From NCBI GenBank assembly GCA_037957365.1, contig JARHVA010001472.1:1054001-1118000 (forward strand): a DNA stretch of 64,000 nt, read 5' to 3'. The position numbers and the translations under genes were made by a program. Below the pieces are notes generated by a model. The model worked only from the letters and a program-made list of their open reading frames with translations. It did not search any database and was not told the DNA's origin. Shown here in pieces: positions 33,190 through 47,045 of this stretch (positions are counted from its first letter, which is position 1; every line of letters begins with the position of its first letter). The DNA comes from Torreya grandis (lineage: Eukaryota; Streptophyta; Pinopsida; Cupressales; Taxaceae).

Positions 33190-35790
33190 TTCTAGACTAT
33201 TTTATTATAATTTGGAGCGAATTTGGTGATTAAATATATTTAATTTAAAATGAATATAAAGATAGTAAATTATATATATAACTTGTAACTAAAAAATGAA
33301 AGTAAGAGTAAGAACATTGACAAAGCTCAAATGAATGAAAGTAAGAGTAAGAACATTGACAAAGCTCGAATGAATGAAAATAATTAACTATGAAAAACAC
33401 AAAGAGAAAAATAAGACTTAGCTGATTTTTGTCTGTAAGCTAATTGCATGTGATTGAAAGATGGCTAGAACTAATCAATTAGATCTGATTATGCATGCTC
33501 AAAATAAACTGCAACTATCACTAATTAGGGTCATGATTGAATATAATGTGACATGATTGAATACCACTAATATCCTCTATGGGTTGATATTGTCCTCTAT
33601 GGAAAATCAATAAAATTAGGGAGTAATCACATGCACAAGCTTGGGTGTAGAAATTTAACCTTCATTTGTATGCATATGACCTGAAAATGACTAATTTAGT
33701 GTTAAAACCCTAATATGTCTTACAATAGATGTAAATTTTTAAATAAAAATGGTAGTTTGTAATGGGTTGAGCTGACCCCAATCAACCCCACATTGATTAC
33801 TCCTTGCCTATGTATCTAATACTCTGAATAGGGAAATCAAACCCATGTAGTTCTCTCACTTATTACTTAGTGTGATTGTGCTCCTTTTACTACATGTATT
33901 CATCTAGATATGACTTGAATACTTGATAATACTTTTCTTGACTTGGATAGAATAAGTCATTTACTTATCTAAAGGTTATTTCGAATGAATAAAATAGAAT
34001 TTGGGAAGAATAGGGAAGCTTTTGTCAATGTGTAATTGTTTAAGTACACCTCAATAATGAAATTCCCAAGTGATATAATAGGTGACATAGATGTACTTTT
34101 ATAACAATGCAAAATAAAATGAACTCATGCTACCTATCCTAAAAATATGGATTAAATTAAATTGAAGGGTTTAACTTTTAAAAAGAGTTATTGCTAAGGG
34201 AAAATGTAGGATCAACCATAAGGACAATATCAATTAGCTGGTCCCCTCTCATTTATTTTTGTTATGTCCTTATAAAGGTGATGTTTAATTTTAGAAATTT
34301 GAATGTCATGCAGATGCTTAGAGGGATTTTTAGTGATTAAAAACATTTATGTAGGTGTGGGTGTAAGACAAAAAATTAAAAAGGGATAAGTCCATATAAG
34401 TACTTAGGATAGAGTGAGGTGGAATAATAGGGGTAGATTAAGTGCTCAATTCAATTAAATTAAAATTGGTCCAAAAATAAAATTATCAATTATTCATGAT
34501 CAAATTTGAGTATGTACATCCCCCCTTTAATTTAGAAATTAAATTACTAGAGTAAAATGAAAGATATACATGAGTGTGTACAACATTTCAAATTATTAGA
34601 GCGAAATGAAAGATATTCAAGGTGTTCCATAAAAAATTATGCAATGATGTAAAAGTATTTAATTTCCATACGTGAATTTGAAAATTGAAATGTAACTTGA
34701 ATTTGAAAAATATTGAGGAGAACAAGGAGTAATTTGGTATGTGTGAAAAGATGCTTTCTTTAAGCATTGGAGATTTGGTGTTTCTCATGAATCACTTGGA
34801 TGGAATGATTACTTATTTAAACTATGGTGAATTTAAGGTGATAAAGCCCCAATTCAATTGAAACATGTATAGAAAACATAACCCATTGAGGGACGTAGAA
34901 ACCTGAATTTATATTTTTAGTCTTTATAACCCCAAGATAGAAACTAGTTGGAATCCATAATGTATTCATAGGAAATAATGTTGGAAGGTGTTTAATCTCA
35001 ATTATGCATTATGAACTTTAATCAAATCAACCACTGCATATGGCATATAAATTCAATTATCATGTTTTTCCTTAGTTCTTATATGCATGATCAAAAGAGA
35101 ATGAATAACATCCATGTTCCTACTATGATTGTAGATAACAAATAATATTGAAAGTATGGCATGAATCTATATCATGCCCTTTGAACTTGAAATAGTATTT
35201 TGATATTGAAAAAAAATCATAGAATAAGGGAAGGGTATCCTTTCCCTTATCATGACTTTGTATTTAGAAAAATGTGTGCATGATTTAGTATCATGCCCCA
35301 TGAATTTGAACAGTTTGTGCATGAATTTGTATCATGGCCCCAGTATGATAATTGTAAAATATGTAACTACATGTAAATGAAAATTTTGTAATTATGTTTG
35401 AAGCTTGTGCATGAATTTGTTTCATACACCCAAAAGTAATGGATTTATAGTCTATTCTTATAGATTATAAATACATATGCATGCATATGTATTCATAATC
35501 TATACCAATATTTGAATTTTTGAACCATTATAAATCTTTTGAAACTATATTTTTTACCCAAAACTAATTTTTTCTTATAGAGGCTTATCTCATGTATGAA
35601 AAACCTCTTAAAATTCTCGTATTTATAGGTGAGGGATGTGTCTTACAATTTACCCATCTCAAAATAAAAGTTAATTGCATCATGTGCATCAAGATAGAAT
35701 CATTGAATAATTTATCATATGTGAAAAAGTATGTCATCATAGTAAGATATGCATCATTCTAAGCTTGTATGTAACATGTGAGGCAAGGCA
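33190..35790 (-). repeat. Element A 3' LTR (low-coordinate copy)
   Basis: It shares with 39800-42410 the ordered blocks AAATGAATATAAA, CATAAGGACAATATCAA, GGTGATGTTTAATTTTA, AGAGTGAGGTGGA, GAAATTAAATTA and TTCATGATCAAA, near-identical TGCATGAATTTGT repeats, and CTTATCTCATGTATGAAAA. The right end is near ATGTATGTAAC-like sequence at about 35775. Ends are approximate. Confidence 0.75.
33297..33374. repeat. 39-bp tandem duplication in element A 3' LTR
   Basis: TGAAAGTAAGAGTAAGAACA and what follows is repeated exactly once with one A/G difference. It is absent from the other LTR, so it arose after insertion. Confidence 0.95.
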
Positions 35791-37980
35791 TAACTTGTCA
35801 AATTTTGATAAATGTATCAAGTTAAGATTATAGTGGTAATTATAATAGACTAATATTATGCAATAGTTATTTCATGATATGGATCATGACAATAATGAAA
35901 ATCAACAATATCAACAAGAACATAAACATAACAAACACAATGCCACTCAATAAGCCTAAGGGCCACACATAAAGGGCATGACTATATCACAACAAACAAA
36001 GAAATGTTCAAATGTCACACAAATCATAGGGTAAAAGGCCATGATAAATAGACATGCTTAAATGTCACATAAAACATAGGGCCAAAGGACACAAGTAATA
36101 AACATTTTAAAATGTCACACATACCAAACAATAATATCATAGAGATGCTTAAGAAATTTTCACATAGGGTACAAAGACCACACAAAATAGACAAGCAATG
36201 TCTAATCTACTATATACAAGTAATAGTATCAACATAAAAATAGAAATATAGTATACACTATGCATATGTAATATGATCATATCCTAGTAAATAACATATG
36301 CACATATACAATGTAAGATAGAGATTTTATCAAGACATTTATAAAGAGTATATAATTCAACATAGTATAGGAGTTGTAAAATGGTAACACTTATAAATAA
36401 TTTAACCTGTGAATAAGATGCCCCTAGTATACCATGACCACTAGGTAGAGGAAAGTCCAACATCTTAATCCATGTAAAATTTGTATGTCCTACATAAAAA
36501 TTATGAATACTAGTGAAATGCATGTGTGATAGAAAAAGAGTATGATATCTATAAATCATGAGATGCATAATATATGTCAATGATGTAAATTAGATGTCTA
36601 ATCATGCCCAAGACTTGATTTTTTATTTTTGGAATATTTAGAATGTATTTATATGATTTGAAATATTTGAATTTTTTTTTACTTTTTAAATTTGTAACTA
36701 TAATAAAAGGGAATATAAAATAAAACATGGGTTCACAATTAAAATAAGGGGAATGGATATAAATAATCTACAACATGGGCCCGTGTAAATTATGTAATGA
36801 ATATGATGGCAGGGCCATGTATGAGCAAGATGCCCCCACTATAGATGTATTGTGGTTGAATTGCATGTAGGAGATATATTATGTATGTCAAATAATTATT
36901 TCACATCCTGATGTTATAAAATATACACTTGTCAAAGTATGCACATATATGAGAAATAAAACACACAAAAGAATGATTTTGCATGAATAACATTGTTGTG
37001 CAAACTGAAACTAAATGTAATACTAAAAAAATGGATGCATTAAGAATTTTATTTTGTTTAGTTTTTTATTTGACTATAAAAATTCTATAAGACAAAATTG
37101 ACTAGTTCATGATAATAATGGCAGTTGATCTTGATTGTTTCTAGTATATACTATTTATGATGCAATAATGTAGTTTTTTTTGTTGAGACTGAAAACAATA
37201 AGTTAAATGGAAAAAGTTGGTAGTATAAGATATTTGTTTTATATTGTTAAAAAAGAGCCAAGAGGACAAAAAGACACAAATACCCGAGGGCTACAAGATT
37301 GAACTCGTACATAAAAAGTTGAAGAATAACATGATGAAATAATAAAGAAGCTATGTAAGATCAATTTTTGCTTTTTTAAGATTATTTGAATTTTTTTAAT
37401 AATTTTTTAAATTGAAAAATACTAAGCAATGATCCCATAAAAATTAGAGTCATTATAACAATTCATAATATACTAAGCAAGCATCACCTTTTGTGGACAA
37501 AACATGCTAGATGTGTATGCTATAGAATCAAAAAATACATCAAGCATTGTAACAAAAAATATCTAGATCACTACTCATGTAATCTTGTGTGGAATGAGTA
37601 GCTATAAGAGACGTAAAATGATTCAAAATCCCATGAATATTATTATAAGATTATTCCACATGTTAATTTTTATAACATGTTTATATGTGTGCATCACCAA
37701 TTTAGAATATGTCAAATGTGATGGTGATTTTGTGAACTTGACACCTTTTGTTGATATGATATTTGCTTTTGAATTGGTTACTTTTGAAACCTTCAGACTT
37801 TTTTTTGAATTGCCTGCATAGAAAGCTCTTGCATAGGTGCAATAATTTTAAATGTGCTTTCTTCTTGAATAGATTTATTAATGAATGGTGGTGGTAGATG
37901 GTATGGAGGAGGTACCATATATTATACATGATACTCATATCTAATTCTTGAAATTATGACCACTTGGTTGTAATAAATTT
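35791..37980. other. Interior of element A without recognised domains
   Basis: This is where RT and integrase would lie on the minus strand in a complete element. I could find neither the RT YxDD nor the integrase D-D-E context. The size (about 2.2 kb) is too small for both. Confidence 0.45.
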
Positions 37981-37984
37981 ACTT

Positions 37985-38115
37985 TAGGCATTAATGTATT
38001 GTATAAGGTACAACATAAAGATTATATAACCAAGGGCATCCTAATATAGTGTCAAATACCCTATTTTGTGTTAGAGCTAGAAAATGAGTGGATAATATAT
38101 CAAGACCCACTTAAA
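37985..38115 (-). pseudogene. Protease C-terminal remnant, element A
   Basis: The frame reads HFLALTQNRVFDTILGCPWL then YNLYVVPYT, matching the gypsy motif Y/F-D-x-ILGRPWLxxLxxVPSTxH. Gly-Cys replaces Gly-Arg. The active-site half further upstream (38.1-38.35 kb) is too degraded to read with confidence. Confidence 0.65.
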
Positions 38116-38519
38116 GAGGTAACACAATGTATTCCAAAGTATTTTGTTGTTTCCCACTGAATGTTTTAACTTTTTTACATGGTTTATGTCACTTTGTGTG
38201 TAACTCAATAAATAGAGTAATTTCATTGTACAAACATTCTCACTTGATCCACTATTGACTAATACTGTTTATGGATTATTGATCAATGTGGTTACATACA
38301 TAAATCATGGAAATTAGAATCATCATACATTATCTCACTATCATAAAAGATTATAATGGGATGTGGTTAAAGTTTGAATAATTATTCCAATAATTCTATC
38401 TAATGGATAATTGTATGACCCAAGAGGTGGGTATGCATTATAAGTATGATGCACGACTAATTTATCCTTATTTGTCTCATGATTTGGGAATGGCTCATGA
38501 AAATATTCACATATACATT

Positions 38520-39450
38520 TTCATTATGTTGAGGCTTAGTTTCCTCTATAGGAGTAAGTCAATGACATTGTTATCAATAAGATCTTGAATAAGATGTTTG
38601 AGATTGAAAAATCATTTAGTAGAATGTCCATTACATCTATGATAATCATAATATGTATTACTATTGAATTATTTACTTTGAGGCCTATTCATGCCAACTT
38701 TTAGTGGTGAAGGTAGAGTAATAATATTACACTCAAATAAATTTTATATAAATTTATGAGGCAATTGTGGTAATCTATAAAATTACCTTATTGATAGTTT
38801 TGATAAAAAAATCTTGTTTGATGGTTCAGATATAACATTACATATGATATTTGCATCATTTTAAACATCTATTGGATTAACTTTGTAAGATGGTTTGATT
38901 TGAAACTTTGTTATTGAATTTGAGGTAGATGCAGGTGCATATTTGAGCTTGTTCAAAGAGAGAATTTTGACTTCTATTTATATTATTATATGATAAATTT
39001 TCTCAAATGATTTGAATTTATTGAAAATAATTGATTCATGAAAAAGTGAAAGTAAATTTTGTTTGAGGATATATTTTAGTTCATTATCTTCCAAGGTGTT
39101 AGTCATTTTATAAATCAAGGTATTGTAATGAATTACATAGTTGCTAATAGTCTCATTAGTTCCTTTCTTAAGTTTAACAATTTACAAATTAGAAAGATTT
39201 TTGTCAATGTTGATAGCAAAATACTTGATAAACTAATTTGATAATGTTATTAATGATTTAAATGATTGGATAGGTAAATCATAAAACCAATGCAAGGCAT
39301 AATATTTTAAGCTTCTAGGAAATAATTTGGTTATCAACTTGTCATTAAAGGTATAATCTAGTCATGCCACATAGAAAGATCAAATATGTTGTTCTAGATC
39401 TCATTTACCTTAATATAGTGGAATTGTAGTAATTACAAATATTTTAGGTA
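38520..39450 (-). pseudogene. Gag remnant with altered zinc finger, element A
   Basis: A capsid signature is clear near 39310-39130: ALHWFYDLPIQSFKSLITLS, then a stop, FIKYFAINIDKNLSNL, a stop, and VKLKKGTNETISNYVIHYNT. This is the Retrotrans_gag core (A-x-W-F/Y-x-x-L, then G-x-x-E-x-x-x-x-Y-x-x-x-F/Y). Downstream near 38680-38590 a C-x2-H-type knuckle reads YYDYHRCNGHSTK, a stop, FFNLKHLIQDLID; the first Cys is now Tyr. It would have packaged RNA; it is now broken by stops. Confidence 0.8.
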
Positions 39451-39799
39451 AAGGGTATGATACACTATCATATGATAAAAAATGAAATAAGGATTATGAA
39501 TACATTGATTGGATATATTTTTTATATACATTGCTCTTATTGGAACACCATGACATGCAAAGTTGAAATAGTTAGCATGAGGGATTATGTAATAGGCAAG
39601 ATAGGTGATGTATTTTGTGTAGCTGTAAATTATTATGTATGAGACATTTGGTTAGGGATGGTCATATAAATTTATTGTAATCCTTGTGTTTCCACTAAAC
39701 CCAAAGGTGTAGATGTAATAATAGTATAGGTAGAAATAATAGTATATATATTAAAGATACAAATAGTAAAGAAGCAATTTCACATAGGTGGTCATCAAG

Positions 39800-42410
39800 A
39801 TAAACACTAAATTATTTTGCAAATATGTTTTAACATAATTTAGAATTAATTGATGTATTAACTATAATTAAAATAAAATGAATATAAATGGAGCAAATGT
39901 TGTAAATAAGTTGTAAGTAGCATAATGAAAGTAAAATCCATGAAATAGATGAAACATGAATGAATGAAAGAAACTAACTATGCAAAACATAATGAGACTT
40001 TATTATTTTCTATCTGTATATTGATTGTGTATGATTGAGAACTACCTAACAAATAACCAAACATATCTGATTGTGCATGTGAAACTAAAAGAAGAGTTGC
40101 CACTATTCTTGGACAGAATTGAGTAGAAAGGGATAGGATTGATTACTACTACTATCTTTTTTGGCTCGATCTTGACCCATAAAAAATAGGAAATTGATGG
40201 CATAATCATTTTTACGTGCTTGAAATACACCTACATGTGGAAATGTGGCCTTCGACTATACATGAATGACTCAAAAATGACTTCTTCAATGTTGAAACCC
40301 TAATAGGGCTTATAATAGCTAAAACCATATAAAAAGAAAATGGGGAAGTGTAATGGTTTGAGAAAACCCCAATCACCTCTATAATGATTAACCATTTATT
40401 ATGTATCCAATAATTTGAAGATGGAAGTCAAGCCCATGTCGTTTTCTCAATTAGAGTGCTTAGTATGATTGTATTCTTTTTGTTACATATATGCATCTAG
40501 AGAAGTATTGAATACTTGATAATTATTTATTTGACTTAGATAGAATAGGATCTTTAATTTCATATAATTTTCTTCAAATGAATAAAATCAAATTTGGGAA
40601 GAAAATGGAAGTTTTGCTTAGTATGTAATAGTATAAGTGTGCCTCAAGAGTCAAATTTCCAAGTGGTAGAATAGGTGACTTAGATGTGCCTTTATAGCAA
40701 ACCAAAAGTAGAAACCTCATGATACCTATCCCAAAAATAATACTAACCTAAAAGGAAGGGATTAAATTTAAAAAAGAGATGTTGTTAAGGGAAAAGATAG
40801 GATTGACCCATAAGGACAATATCAACTAGCCAATTTCATCCCCTACAGGTTGGTTTTATCCTAAGAAGGGTGATGTTTAATTTTATAAATTAAATGTCCT
40901 TATAGATTCTTAGAGAGGTTTTTATTGATTAATAACATTTTTTTAGGTGTAATAAAACAATTTAAAAATGGATAGGTCCATAAAAATACTTGGAAAAGAG
41001 TGAGGTGGATAAATAGGGCTAAATAGGTGCTCAAGTTAATTAACATAAAAGTGGGCTAAAATGACATTATCAAGTATTCATGACCAAATTTGGGTGTCTA
41101 AATTCCCCCACCCCTAGTATAGAAATTAAATTATTAGAGTAAAAATAAAGATATAATTGAATGTGTATAACACACCTTATCTTTGGGAGGAAACTCCAAT
41201 CATGCAAGGTGTTCAATAGAAAATCCTATAATGATGTGAAAGTAGTTAATGTCCATGTTTGTAATTGAAAATTTAAATGTAACTCAAATTTGAAAAGGTT
41301 TTACAAAATAAGGAAGGAATGCACCTATTTGTGTGAAACTAATATTGCTATTGTAATTTTGATTAAAAATAATGCTTCCTTGAATAATTAGAGATTTGTT
41401 GTTTTCCATGAAGCACTTGGATGGATTAATTCCTTAGTTGAACCATGAAAAATTGAGGTTGATCAAGCTTAAATTTGGATTGAAATTGTATAAAAAATAT
41501 AACCCATTGATGGATACAAAAACCTCAATTTTATATTTTATTCTTTGTAACCCCAAGACAAAAATCGGTTGGAATACATAATGAATACGTAAGCAATAAT
41601 GTTGGAAGGCACCAAATATCCAAGTTATGAACTATGTAATTTAACATAATTAACCCTTGTATATGGCATATAGATTCAATTTTCACTTTGTTCTTTAGTT
41701 CCTAAATTCATGATCAAAATATAATGGATAACGTTCATGCTTCTACCATGACCATAAATAGAAAATAGTATTGAAAGTATGACAAAAATATGTACCATTC
41801 CCTTTGAACTTGAAATAGTAGTTTAAAATTTAAAAATCTCATATAAAAAGGGAAGGGTATAATTTCCCTTATCATGAATTTGTTTTACAAAAATATGTGC
41901 ATGAATTAGTATCATGCCTCTTAAATTTAAAAAGTAGTATTTTGTGCATGAATCAATATCCTTCCCCCATTATGATGAATTTAAAATCAGTAACTGAATG
42001 TAGATAATTTTTTTGTAATTTTTATTTGAATATTATGCATGAATTTGTTTCATTCACCAAAAATGTATGAATTTGTACTATATTCATATAATGTGAATGC
42101 ATATGCATGGAATATTCCCCCATAATATGTGCCAAAAAATTAATTTTTTAACCATTCTGAATCCTTTGTATCTATATTTTATACCCAAACCTATTTTTTT
42201 CTAATAGATGCTTATCTCATGTATGAAAAGTCTAATGAAATGCACCCATTGTAAGGTGAGGTATGTGCCTTAAAATTCACTCATATCAAAAGAAAATTTA
42301 ACTATATCATGCATATTAAAATGGAAACCTTGAATATCATAGCATATGTGAAAAAATATATCATAGTAAAATATGTATCATTCATAACATGTATGTAACT
42401 AAGGAATATT
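39800..42410 (-). repeat. Element A 5' LTR (high-coordinate copy)
   Basis: Partner of 33190-35790. It begins in the AAATGAATATAAA neighbourhood (39888) and ends near CATGTATGTAAC (42405). Because the element is on the minus strand, transcription would have started in this copy. Confidence 0.75.
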
Positions 42411-42424
42411 GAACATGCATACTG

Positions 42425-42720
42425 GTCCTAGCTCAATATCAACTAACTAGTCTTGTCCCATATGGGTCAGTTCTATCCTAGGAAGGGTGACATTTGATTT
42501 TATAAACTTGAATGTCATACATATATTTAGAGAGGTTTTTAGGGATTAAGAACATTTATGTAGGTGTAAGATGACAATTAAAAAATGGATAGGTCTATAC
42601 AAGTACTTAAAATAGAGTGAGGTGGTGATATGAGGTCAAATTAGAGAAAATTTGGGCCAAAATGACATTATCAAGTATTTATGTCAAAATTTAAGTTTCA
42701 TAGACACACTTCAAAAAATT
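42425..42720 (-). repeat. Third, partial copy of the element A LTR
   Basis: The blocks ATATCAACTAACTAG, TCCTAGGAAGGGTGACATTT, AGAGAGGTTTTTAGGGATTA, GGATAGGTCTA and AGAGTGAGGTGG, then AAATGACATTATCAAGTATT, reproduce about 40820-41100 in order. This third copy directly adjoins the end of the 5' LTR and is cut off before element B starts. It may be a partial tandem LTR or the remnant of a neighbouring element. Confidence 0.8.
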
Positions 42721-42942
42721 AATAAAAAACTAGAACTTTCTTATGCATGAAGTTTTTATTAGTGTGTCCCTTGAACTCACAGTTTATGTACCTAGTCCTC
42801 TTTGGGACTCATTCACGATTTGATGATAATTTCTGTAACTTTTTTTCCATCTTGAAAATATTTGGTTCTATAAAAGGGCTGATCGTTATATCAAAGTTTC
42901 TAACAACTTCCATTTTGAGAATTTCATCCAACACTTCATGTG

Positions 42943-45420
42943 CATAAATAAATGTTTTGTCTCTTGACGATGTTTTAACTTATTTTGGATTTAAATAAGC
43001 TAAAAGTATTAAAATTTAGTTTACATTAAATATGGCATTCCACATAAAAATATAAATCTCTTAACATATATTTATTATACTTAATAAATATATAAATGAT
43101 CATGAGAGAAGAAATTTAGCTAATATTATGTTATGTGTTTCTCAATGCTTATGTACCGTTGCTTGAAATGTTTTGGAATAAATTAATAATTACTTATCTC
43201 AAGAAACAAGCTATTAAAATCTTTCAAGACATTGCCAATGAATGCTTAGACACCTCCAACAATTGGTTATGTCTAATATCTGTTATAATTGTCCATGTGT
43301 ATTTTTTTATTATGTTCTTCCATAGATCATCACACATTCCTTTTTAAATGATTTCTATGTAATTTTTTGACCTTGATATTATGTGTAGGTATTGATTTTG
43401 TATTCCTTCCCCTTGAAACCCTAACTCTAATTTTGACACTTGCTTGACCTGAAATAAGGTGGTAAAAATGGGTTGGACAACCACAACCACTCCCCATTGA
43501 GTGGTTGAGCAATGCCTATGTTCCAATACTCTTCATGAATAGGGATAAAACCACATGTAGTTATCCTACCTATGTTTATGTTTCCTAAATAGTATTCCAC
43601 TAGAATGCACTCTAATGTTTTAGATTTTGATACTTGAAAACATACAACTTTGACCTACTTTAATGTTTAGACTTGGATTTTAGGATCATTCCTTTGAGGG
43701 TTTTTATATTTTGATGATTTTGGATAGTGACTCAAATATGTGAAAATATATTTCTCAACATGCAAGTGGTTTTCAATGTAATTTCCAAGTAGTGAGCAAG
43801 TTAATAAGACTTAGAATTATCTTGTTTATATAGATAGCTCTTTGGAATTTTTTTCCATAATCGACATGTGAATTATGCATAGGCTAGCCCAAGAGAGATT
43901 TAAATTTGAAAATTAGCCTTTGAATATCCCAAGACATTATCAACAAAGGTGAAAACTAATAATAACTTCTAGCATATTATTATTTTTGACATTATCTAGA
44001 AAGGGAGAAATAATGATATGGAATGTGGTGATAATTTGCTTAAGATTATAGATCATTTAGACACATACTAGGGTCCTGAGATTGAAGGCAAATAAATTAG
44101 GTTGGCTAAGTCTATAGATGTATAAAAAAATATTAAATTTTGTGAGGAAGAGTAAAATGTGTATTTACAAATCATGTATGTCAAATATAGGTAAAGAATA
44201 ATGTTACTAAGTATCTAATACCAAATTTAGGTGTCTACAAATTCCCCCTTTTAGTATATTATGAAAATACTAGATTAACAGGATAAAATAAATGAATTTG
44301 GTATGTGTGTTTTTATCACACTTGATTTTACTAGGTATGTCCCAAATATTAAGGTGATTCCATGTAAAAATTTCAAGGAGATATCTAGAAATCAATTGCC
44401 ACTCATACTATAAAATATTAAATAATCAAGATCATTGAACTATTTGAATTTAAAAAGTCAAAGAATGAATACACATGTGGTTATGTGAACCAAGGTGACC
44501 TATGTTAAACTCAATTGGATAATTCCATGGGGTGATTATGCCCTAATGGGATACCACTGGTAAAAACATGGGTTAAGATGTACAAATACCTCAACCCCCA
44601 TTAGAGACATAGAAGAACTAGTTGGGTAACATATAACCTCAATTGGAAAACTCAAAATATCATCATAACTCTTTTAGTGGAACTAAAACCAAGTTCATAT
44701 GTAAATGTGGAACCCAAAGACAATTTTGTATTTAAATTAAAACTATGAATCAACCATTGTAGAAGAAATTTTAGATCTAAAGTTCTTACATAGTACCATC
44801 AATCCTCATCAAATAAATAGAAAAGTCTTTGTATGAAAAACTTTCATTCCCCTCATTTGATCCATTTGTTCCTCAATGTGATATAGAATTCCATCATTTA
44901 TATGTTAATTTTCCTAATATAATCAATCTGATAAGTTTGTTCAATCTAATCCATATAAATTTAGAAGTATTCTTAATCTAATCCATGCAACCTAATACAT
45001 CACCTTAGTTTGATTCATGTAACTTGAAAAATATGCTCTATCTTATCAATGTAATTATGTCATATAATCTGCCAACCATTCCTCATTATCTAATGAAGTT
45101 CCTCACTTATGACTCACATATATGTCCATCTGTCACTCTATATTATCTCAATCACATAATTTGACCTAAAATGTCCATTATCTATATATCTAGGTCGAAT
45201 ATTTAGGAAAATCCTACTTATATGCCCACTTTTTGAGGTAAGGGATGAAACCTATGAATCACTCATCTTAAAATAAAAGATTTATACACAACATGTTATA
45301 TATACCAATGTAATCATGTAAAAAATGTGTGCTAACATGATCAATTATGTCATCATATAAATATTTGATCATTCACATACATATGAAACATGCAATCCCA
45401 AGGAATGTGCATACTAGTGT
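42943..45420 (-). repeat. Element B LTR, low-coordinate copy
   Basis: It shares with the 49.1-51.8 kb copy the ordered blocks GATGTTTTAACTTATTTT, TTTAATAAATATATAAATGA, CACATGTAGTTATCC, CTTGAAAACAT, CATTCCTTTGAGG and CAATGTAATTTCCAAGTAGTG. It has an uninterrupted version of the solo-LTR insertion site near 43300 (AATTGTCCATGTGTATTTTT). Confidence 0.75.
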
Positions 45421-46149
45421 CATGTCAAGTAGATATAGTAATTAGGCATGCAATAATAAACATCATAGTAATAATAATTTAGAAATAATCCATGTAGAAG
45501 ATGTATTAAAAAAATCATGTAATCACACATAATATAATAATGTGTGATAACAATCATGACACTAAGTTCAATAGTCATGGAAATATGTACATACATATTC
45601 ACACAATTCCATGATCATGATGCACACAAGCACTCAAGATACGACATGAATCTAACTAGAATTTGATCTAACATATACAACAACATGTCCATGGCATGAA
45701 ATATAAATACTTGACACAAGATGTATGGCATGATAACACACAATCGATACACTCGTATAATTATGCAATATAACACACCATGCCACACACATAAATCATC
45801 ACACAATGAAAATGAATTATAACACATGTCAATAATCATACAATTTAATACATAATCAATGATCACACCACATAATAATCATCAACATAAAACACATAAA
45901 AAAATCAAAAGTAATCTACACAATCAATCTATGGCATCATTAAAACATAGTTAAGTACAATATCCATAAAATATAGCACCCTAAATGTAATACACAAGAG
46001 AAATCCATGTTTAAATAATATAAGTAGCTCAATATGATCAATGGAATGGTCATAGAAATATATAAGCTATAAAGTGTAGCAATATTCCCCCAGTGTAGGC
46101 ATGCCCTTGATGTAGGAAGTTATCTCTTGGGTGTAAGGAATGTCCTACA

Positions 46150-46226
<77 letters not shown>

Positions 46227-46500
46227 CACTTATAACCCATATTTCCTACATCCCACTTATATATCCTATGAAAAACATGTACGTTGAGAATATATATGTA
46301 ATTCACCATGTATATTTGATAAATAACATAATTCAATCATGTGGCTATCAAAACATGTCATGCATAGGTCTTGTTTTTTTATTTTTTTAAATATTTTTAT
46401 TTTTATGTAATTTTGGATTTTAGAAATATGTTCATACTAATCAATGATCCCATCAATGGGATAGTCATATGTATCATTTGACCAACCATTCATATAAAAT
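45421..46500. other. No gene; interior or LTR sequence of element B around the (GT)n
   Basis: A-rich plus strand with many CAT/ACA triplets. No readable domain. It contains the (GT)n tract at 46152-46224. Confidence 0.4.
46152..46224. repeat. (GT)n microsatellite, about 36 units
   Basis: Uninterrupted TG/GT dinucleotides over 73 bp. The Cys-Val open frame across it is an artefact. Confidence 0.99.
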
Positions 46501-46849
46501 GTCATCTTCACTCTTCACTTTATGTTGAGTCATTTCTATTTTAGATAATGTCTATAGTGATACTTGATCAATACCAATAGTCGGAGGATATTTATTGTAT
46601 AAGTCATAATAATAAACATCCACTAATTTGGACTTATCCTTCCAATCATTTTATGTATCTATAGTAAGATATGAAAAACCAACAACACAATCTATAAGAA
46701 TTGGTTTATTGACTCTTCTTTTCTCTTCAACATATTCATCATTATTAGTATCATGCACCTCAATTTATGTCATAGAAGAATTAGGTATCATTTCTTAAGC
46801 AATAGTTGAATAAATTGTTTCCTCTTGCTTCTCTTGATTTGAAGATGTC

Positions 46850-47045
46850 CCATATATAGAAATGGAAATAATCTTACCTTGGACGCCAAATGTAATATAA
46901 CCATGATTCTTACCTTGTGTTGCATCCATTGAATTCATCCATGAACATCCTAGAAAAACATTGTATTGAGCTAAATTACGGATAACAGTGAATATAGAAA
47001 AATAAATTTGACATGGACATGGGTTAATATTTTTACAAGCTTTCT
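46850..47045 (-). pseudogene. Protease C-terminal remnant, element B
   Basis: The minus strand gives an open stretch, IFTVIRNLAQYNVFLGCSWM then NSMDATQGKNHGYITFGVQG. This has the Y-N-x-x-LG-x-x-W-x-x-x-x-x-A-x-P/Q-x-x-x-H arrangement found at the end of gypsy proteases and the following connection to RT. No RT follows on the low-coordinate side. Confidence 0.6.

Larger units (their letters stand above)
33190..42410 (-). mobile_element. Element A: old minus-strand gypsy with long LTRs, gag-protease only
   Basis: Two direct repeats of about 2.6 kb (about 33190-35790 and 39800-42410) flank a 4-kb interior. The interior encodes, on the minus strand, gag (39.5-38.5 kb) and the end of a protease (about 38.0 kb), so the high-coordinate repeat is the 5' LTR. 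No RT, RNase H or integrase is visible in the remaining interior (37.9-35.8 kb). LTR identity is roughly 75-80% by eye with many indels, so the element is old. Exact LTR ends and TSD could not be fixed. Confidence 0.7.

Noticed and set aside
36284..36580. 98-codon minus-strand open frame in element A interior
   Set aside because: Composition (His/Tyr/Ile-rich) is typical of random AT-rich frames; no gypsy motif.
45875..45905. Minus-strand YVDDYY resembling the copia RT active site
   Set aside because: Surrounding sequence does not read as RT and the AT-rich DNA makes such a short match likely by chance.
46127..46390. Open frame with a long Cys-Val run
   Set aside because: Product of the (GT)n tract.
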